Source: Glandiceps talaboti (taxonomy: Eukaryota; Hemichordata; Enteropneusta; Spengelidae). From it: a DNA stretch of 64,000 nucleotides. Every line of letters begins with the position of its first letter. The stretch's first letter is position 1. The notes below the pieces were generated by a model that was given only the letters and a program-made list of their open reading frames with translations, was not told the DNA's origin and did no database searches. Below, one piece after another: positions 58,127 through 64,000 of the stretch. The position numbers and the translations under genes are program-made. The stretch spans positions 8,199,501 through 8,263,500 of the forward strand of contig NC_135556.1 in the NCBI RefSeq assembly GCF_964340395.1. The letters are read 5' to 3'.

Positions 58127-61100
58127 TCAGTATTTCCCGTTGTAACTTTTATCGAACTTCGCTTTCACCCCATCTCCTCTTCTGGTACACGCCCAGCCAA
58201 ACCAACCTTTTTCGAGACAAACATCTTCAACGTCAAAATCCAAACACGGAACTTGAAGCTCGTTGAAGTAAAGTTTACCCAGATCTCGGGAAACCATTGT
58301 GTCGACTTCTTTCAGACAGCTGTAAAATTCAAGATCGCATGCACAATCACTGACGGTATACGGTAGTGGATTGAAAGCGAAGAAATCTGTTTTAAATGCT
58401 TCGATGTATTTCGTGCAGTGGTCGTGTGTACGGCAGCATGTGTCTGTGCCCGCGTATTCACCCAGATCGTCGTTGTTTTCGGCAACGTCGCCCTTTCCGC
58501 ACCACTTCGTACCGGGGTAAATATAGTTAGCCATGTCTCTTCTCTGCCTCCTCAGGATTTCTTCCTGCGAGGATGTAATACTGGGGTCTGCAAAGGTGAG
58601 GAGAGAGGAAAATATTTCAACACTACATACACGTAACATATCGCAAAACGTCCCTATGAAATTGTTTTAAATTGGGTAACTTTTTAAAAGATTCACAATC
58701 GATAAATATTAGACCATCACTAGAAATGTTTCATATTGAACTCATTGAACAAGAATGACATGTTTTAAGCGCTGGGATGAAGGGTTGGGTTGGGTTGGGG
58801 GGGTTTAGCAGGCGACGACAGGTCACAAATGAATGACACACTGACAAGGAAGGACTCCGGGAAGGACAACGCCAATAACTCTAAAAACAGTACTAGTGTT
58901 AATGTTTCCAAAGATTGGCAGCGAACACGATATATTGTACATTGGGAGGGGTCGTAAATTCAACATCCTATTAAACAAACTGTAGCACCCCCTGGAAATA
59001 CTTGTCGTCCAATGAAATACATCGCTTATAAAATATACGCATTGTGTTTTTTTCCCGCTCAAACAATGACACCGATCTGGTATATTTAATCTTGTTTACG
59101 TCTTTGACATATATAGTCAACAGAGCTCAACCGTACACTTTACTTACAACAACAAAAACAGAATGGAAGTCGATGTAACTGTTAATTTTCCTATCGTATG
59201 TAATTTTTGAGAGAAAAATAAATGAAAGTATTTTTGTTCCGCAAGATACCTACATAAGCTTACAGCTCTTGATCTCTGTGATCTTGATGACGTGAAGTTT
59301 GGTGAGGTGTAATTGCCGCGAATCCGCCTCATGCCACAAACTGGTCGTGCATTTGTTTGGCCACCATTGTGACTGAGGAGATGTGCCTGAAAACTCAAGG
59401 TGTAAGCATATCGTTTGGTGCTAATTGCAGTAAATTAAGGCGACAATTAAACAGCATTGTTGGAGGAGTTGGCACTGGGTCCCTTAAATTTCGGTTCTCA
59501 ATTTCATTTCCTTTTTAGTTTAAGTTAACTAACTACCACTTTCCGAACAACTCGGAAATGCGAAATGGCACAAAACCCCGGCACTGGATGGGTACGTACA
59601 TCAAATTCATGACCCTCATAAATACACATATACAAGAAAGACAAAAGCAGTCAAAGTCATCATGTATTGAGTACATCAGGATTGGATTAAATCACGCCAC
59701 TTTTTTTTACAGCTCTTGTTACCATGCCAACTATCTGGCCTGTTCCGACTTTGTTTAATATGTGGCTAGAGGTAAACGAACTCTCTCGTATGGCATGATG
59801 TCATCGAAAGTTCAGTAACACCTCAAATTAGAGTAACCGATTTATAGATGACGATAACAGTCAATAACTCAAAAACTGGGTTATTATTTCACTGAGCTAC
59901 ACTTTTCATAACACAGCAGTAGAACCTAAACACATAAACTATTGACAAAGAACAGGAATGCGTTGTCGTTAGTCGATGCAAAGTTCGATTTTTTGCTAAC
60001 TGTGCCCCGTTGACTGAACACGTGTAGCAGTATTTTTGTACCGTGATGTATGAAACTGGTTGTTTATTACCCGACCGGATGAACGCTATTGGAAGCTTTC
60101 CGCGATTGTATGCAGATAAACACATCGTACCATTCTACGTTGTTGACCCCAGTGTTCTGACCTTACAGGAACACGACAGCTTAGTTGACTAAGTGTTGAC
60201 TGGACAATAGCAAATCAGTGGCGTGAGGTAAACAGTAAGTTTAGCTACGACAATAAATAAATCTTAAAAATTTGGTTACAATTATGGTGCTATCCAACTG
60301 TAAACGGTTTTTTTTCAACACGTATTTTTTTTCTACATGTTTTTGATAACACTTGTTTATGTGGTCATGCAGAAACGTAACGTGGATTTCATAGCACACC
60401 GATTCGATTCATTTTGGCGGCTGTACGTAAACCATTGATGTATAGATAGTCAATCTCCCCTCATACACCCATGCTTAGTCCTGCTTGCAGATCGAGTAAG
60501 TTGGGACTCGATTCTGACATTTTACAGGAAGGGATAATGTCAGAATCGAGTCCCGACTTACTTTAATTACTCCGTCTACTATAAAAGCGGGACTTCTGCC
60601 TTGTCTGCAAGCAGGTACGTGTATGTGAGTGTATTCGTACACTATTATCACATCATCACATCGTCGCAAACCGCAGCCTCTTTTACGGCACCGTTCAGTT
60701 ATTCCGTAGCAAGGCGGAAGAAATAACAGCTCTGGTTTGCGAGAATGTATTATCAGTGTCACCGATATTCCCCTTCTACACAAAAGTGTCTTTGCGCCAA
60801 TGACTATAACACACTGAATTCGCAACAACACCCCATAACAATATGCACGTGGTTCACACAACTTGGTTTGAAATGACAAGACCCCGACAAGTCTCTGCAC
60901 CAGTGTTTTAGACAGTAGAAGGTCATAGTGATCACACCATATTACGCAATGTCAATATCAGATCATAAAAAGGGGGCAACTATTGGAACATTTTATATTC
61001 ACAGACTGAAAAAAAATATTTCGCATAAGTATAGAGACTGCTAGTCACCAAGAGACAATTCATTCTATAATTGAACATTTTACGGTTGACCGCAATGTTT

Positions 61101-62939
61101 GCTATGCAATACACTACAGTTCATGCACTAGTACTTCGCCGTAATTTGAACAGATTTATTAGAATTTTTTCCTCGAATGTATTGTAAATCCTAGGTAGGA
61201 CATCACAATCGCATTATCTTACTGTGAGTGTGCCTAACTGACACCGATACAAATTACGATTTTACACTTGGTATTTCAAAACACTGACAGGAAAAATGTT
61301 TAATTTCATTTTGAGAAGCGACAGATTTTAAAATGTTTTATACCCTAGGCTGTCACAATGTTGACACATTGTTTGACATGTACGGGATTAACAGTCCTCT
61401 ATCCGAGCTAATATTAAAGTTTGTTTTGAAAAAAAAAATATCCATTTTGCTACAGGATGTTCGTTAAAGTGACTTGAAAACAAAATGTTAATGATGAATG
61501 GGAAGTTTCCTCTGCAGGAGACCTACATGTAGCCGAGGCCGAGGGAACGCGGCTCATCGTCCTCCAAAATTTCGCATCTCGCATCCGTCCTGCCAAGTAG
61601 CCACTCGTAAAGCAAAGACAGGCAGGCAGACATGTGAGAATTTGAATTCACTACTGGTCTTGAATTTGAGAAAAAAAATTACAATCTACGAACGACTTGC
61701 AGTCATAATTTGCTGTGTGAAGAAGAGTGCAAGTCAGATAACACATATTCTGAGTTCGGCGGTAAACCCAGATGATGCTCATCTGCGTGAGGGTAGTGCC
61801 AAAAGCACAACAAATCGTCCAATTCCTTAGGTTAAAGAATTTTACACTAATCCACATAGTTTCATGACGTCACAAACACCATCATTGAAAGTGTTCCTCA
61901 AGCACAAAACAAGGTTTACTTTTTATTGATTATTTCTATCGATTTCTGGATGGATGGTAAATATAAACATGTCAAGTGGTCTTGACGATAGACGTTTCGG
62001 TAAAAACGCTCAGATCACGATCGATGTCCGACATTTTGTGCGAAAAGTAACCTATGTGTAGTCTTGAAGGACGAGCGAAAAAAAAATGGCAGCTGGGATA
62101 GCAGAAATAGTGTTAGTAAGTTTAGTCCTTCAGGTTTACAGGTAGGATATACGAAAAGAATCGATTAGGGTGGAGAGGTTGTAATAATGTCTACTAAATT
62201 ACAATGATTCTATTGATCTTACATTTATGGTAGTCAATATGGTTGCAACATTTTCTAAATCTACCATGACTAGGCAAGTGGTTTATACCTTCAAATTTAT
62301 CTTGATTGTATCAACAAACACATTTCGTCTACATTGTTTATGAAACCACCTCCATCTTTGCATTAGTTTCACGTACACATATGCATCACGCTAACGATAC
62401 GGTTTAGTACTTTTAATATGCACGTAACCGTGAAGCGGCAAGGGGGTACGTATACTCTGCCGTGAAACAAATCAGACATGAGAGGGCACGGCGACTTTCA
62501 ACGAAAACATGACACGCTGGTTAGCTCGGACGAAGTCACGCTTGACATTTACCTCTCATGATGCTAAAAGCCTTGACAAAGTGTTGATATTCACCTCTCA
62601 TGCTCTGACAAAGTGTTGATATTTACCTCATGATGCAACTAACCCGGACAAAGTGTTGATATTTACCTCTTATGATGCTACTAGCCCTGACAAAGTGTTG
62701 ATATTTATAATTTACCTCTCATGCTCTGATAAAGTGTTGATATTTACCTCTCACGGTGCTACTAGCCCTGACATAGTGTTGATATTTACTTCTCATGATG
62801 CAACTAGCCCTGGCAAAGTATTTACCTCTCATGCTCTGACAAAATGTTGATATTTACCTTTCATGATGCTACTACCAGTCACGACAAAGACGAGACAGAT
62901 GAACGACAGGAGGAGAAGGAAAGCGGCGATCGTATTCAT
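58127..62939 (-). CDS. Secreted group III phospholipase A2
   Basis: Calcium-dependent enzyme that hydrolyses the sn-2 ester of phospholipids outside the cell. Minus-strand exons: 62858-62939, 59264-59386, 58127-58587; phases match, giving 221 aa. A signal peptide occupies about 1-24 (MNTIAAFLLLLSF and on). A propeptide ends in the furin-like RRQRR (81-85), leaving a mature chain of 136 residues. It begins with the group III calcium-loop region YPGTKWCGKGD (92-102); the catalytic centre CCRTHDHC (119-126) has His123. The mature part has ten cysteines, like bee-venom-type enzymes. The family covers both digestive or defensive secreted enzymes and venom components, and nothing here shows a toxic role. 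The exon 1 donor is followed by an array of copies of itself. Confidence 0.92.
60477..60617. mobile_element. Short inverted-repeat element
   Basis: TAGTCCTGCTTGCAG and GGGACTCGATTCTGACAT on the left are mirrored by ATGTCAGAATCGAGTCCC and CTGCAAGCAGG on the right. The left arm is partly deleted. Fragments of the same family lie at 35395-35455 and 52928-52975. It is in intron 1 of the phospholipase gene. Confidence 0.75.
60620..62540. other. Gene-free part of phospholipase intron 1
   Basis: No gene is supported. Two weak exon-like pieces on the + strand are recorded among the rejected items (61519-61600 and 62088-62117). Confidence 0.4.
62540..62876. repeat. Minisatellite of duplicated exon 1 / splice-donor sequence
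   Basis: About nine units, alternately ~30 and ~46 bp. Read on the minus strand, each contains GCATCATGAGAG (or GCATGAGAG) followed by GTAAATATCAACACTTTGTC. The real exon 1 end and donor of the phospholipase gene, AGCATCATGAAAG followed by GTAAATATC at 62850-62876, is the first unit of the array. Confidence 0.88.
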
Positions 62940-64000
62940 GATGCTCGCTATCTGCTTGACACTTCGGATCTAAGTTGAGACGGTGGTGCGATGGTTGCTT
63001 CACACGATGTTCAAGTTTGTGGGCCCAAGACGACACTGCAAATAAAGTCTCAACAGTAAATAACTTATTATATTGTAGAGGGGACTCGTGACAAAGGCGA
63101 GGTTGACAAACTTTTAGCCTACTCGGGGGCGTCAACTGAGGTCAACGAATGTTAAATAAATTGAAATCCCGGGGGTACACCCCTATGAATTTGAGTAGCC
63201 ACGTATGCGAGTCGCGAAAATGAATCAAGCAAATACAGCAAAAGTTCACAAAGTGTAAAAGAAAGGTCCTCCACTAAAGCCTGCCATACTACAACATAGT
63301 TTATCTTTTATGAATGAAAGTGTGGGTCTTCATTCTCAAAAAATTCGAATTTCTTTTACGGTGTACGTCAGACACGTGACCTAATTGATAACCCCCCGGT
63401 CATAACATCGTACGATGTGTGTGTGATCATCGTACATCAAAGTTGTGATGATCAATTACGTCTACTATGGGCGACCGCTGACCTATGAACATCAGGTGTT
63501 TCCTAATGAGTTATTCTAAGATAAAGACACCAGGCCGAATGTGAACACACTTTCGTATTTTTTTGTGTATGTGTTTTACCATTTTTAAAATGATACGAAG
63601 ATTGACTAGCGTGATGTGTTCTTTGCTTCAAAAAAAAGAATCATACGACAAAACATTTGTAAAAAAGAAAGAAGAAGAATGCAACTAAAAATATAAAAAA
63701 AATATAAAACTAGTTTTGACCAAACCGATATAGTATGAAAAGAACACCTGCAAAAGTACTGCCTTGGCCTGCCTAATGGCCGTTTCTGTGACTACCCTAC
63801 ATTCGTTGATTTTTTTTCTAATAAGAACAGCTCTATACGAAGAATAAGAACGAATGTAATGGAGCCAAAGATACAGTCACGCTCAGATATTTCTGAAGAG
63901 TTCTGAGTCATGTTCGTAGACAGGAAGAATTTCTTGGGATGGTCACTTTATTTTTTATTCTGTCGGACAGTCGATCCATTTTAGCAAAGTTTGATAGCGT
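62940..64000. other. Region upstream of the phospholipase gene
   Basis: Probably holds the promoter and 5' UTR on the minus strand. No TATA box or second gene could be assigned with confidence. Nothing else is recognised up to the window end. Confidence 0.4.

Noticed and set aside
58780-58806. GGGTTGGGTTGGGTTGGGG as telomeric repeat.
   Set aside because: Only three to four units of TTGGG, not the animal telomere unit; low-complexity sequence.
61519-61600. Plus-strand open stretch after a CTCTGCAG acceptor (DLHVAEAEGTRLIVLQNF).
   Set aside because: It is protein-like for about 26 residues, but no partner exon or recognisable family was found.
62088-62117. Possible first exon ATGGCAGCTGGGATAGC with a GTAAGT donor on the + strand.
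   Set aside because: Only ten codons, with no downstream exon visible in the window.

Overview
This is eukaryotic, animal nuclear DNA, most probably from a marine invertebrate. It is AT-rich, its genes are split by GT-AG introns (one of them minor-spliceosome, U12-type), and it is crowded with microsatellites, minisatellites, small inverted-repeat transposons, an LTR retrotransposon, a LINE fragment and PHD/FLYWCH/MULE transposase genes. I could not fix the species. There is no sign of bacterial operons, CRISPR, tRNA or rRNA genes.

Layout. 1-9 kb: gene-free, made of degenerate tandem and dispersed repeats. 9.07-20.70 kb (+): a complete MAGT1/TUSC3 (OST3/OST6) gene, 11 coding exons per transcript, 336 aa, with two alternative copies of exon 8. 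20.9-24.2 kb: three inverted-repeat elements. 24.42-26.19 kb (+): an intronless BTB-BACK-Kelch gene (588 aa). 26.1-30.1 kb: tandem repeats and a MITE. 30.13-35.39 kb (-): an intact, apparently young Ty3/gypsy-type retrotransposon with identical 153-bp LTRs and a 5-bp target duplication. 36.96-52.19 kb (-): an SRD5A3-type polyprenol reductase gene, five exons, 303 aa. Its 11.6-kb first intron holds two tandem PHD-FLYWCH-MULE copies on the opposite strand, one truncated and one decayed. 52.2-58.1 kb: MITEs, a 71-bp minisatellite and a possible zinc-ribbon exon. 58.13-62.94 kb (-): a three-exon secreted group III phospholipase A2 gene, 221 aa.

How the genes relate. MAGT1/TUSC3 (oligosaccharyltransferase subunit) and SRD5A3 (dolichol synthesis) both serve N-glycosylation in the ER. 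They lie about 16 kb apart, with the Kelch gene and the retroelement between them. The phospholipase is a separate secreted enzyme.

Most interesting observations. (1) MAGT1 exon 8 exists as two 64-nt copies, each ending in a perfect U12-type donor (GTATCCTTT), while the exon 9 acceptor has a U12-like branch site. Spliceosome incompatibility would therefore force mutually exclusive use. (2) Three genes have downstream tandem repeats seeded by their own exon edges: MAGT1 exon 10, the Kelch stop-codon region, and the exon 1 splice donor of the phospholipase. (3) A 1.7-kb, 29-bp satellite in the MAGT1 U12 intron carries a central octamer that is flipped to its reverse complement in a subset of units.
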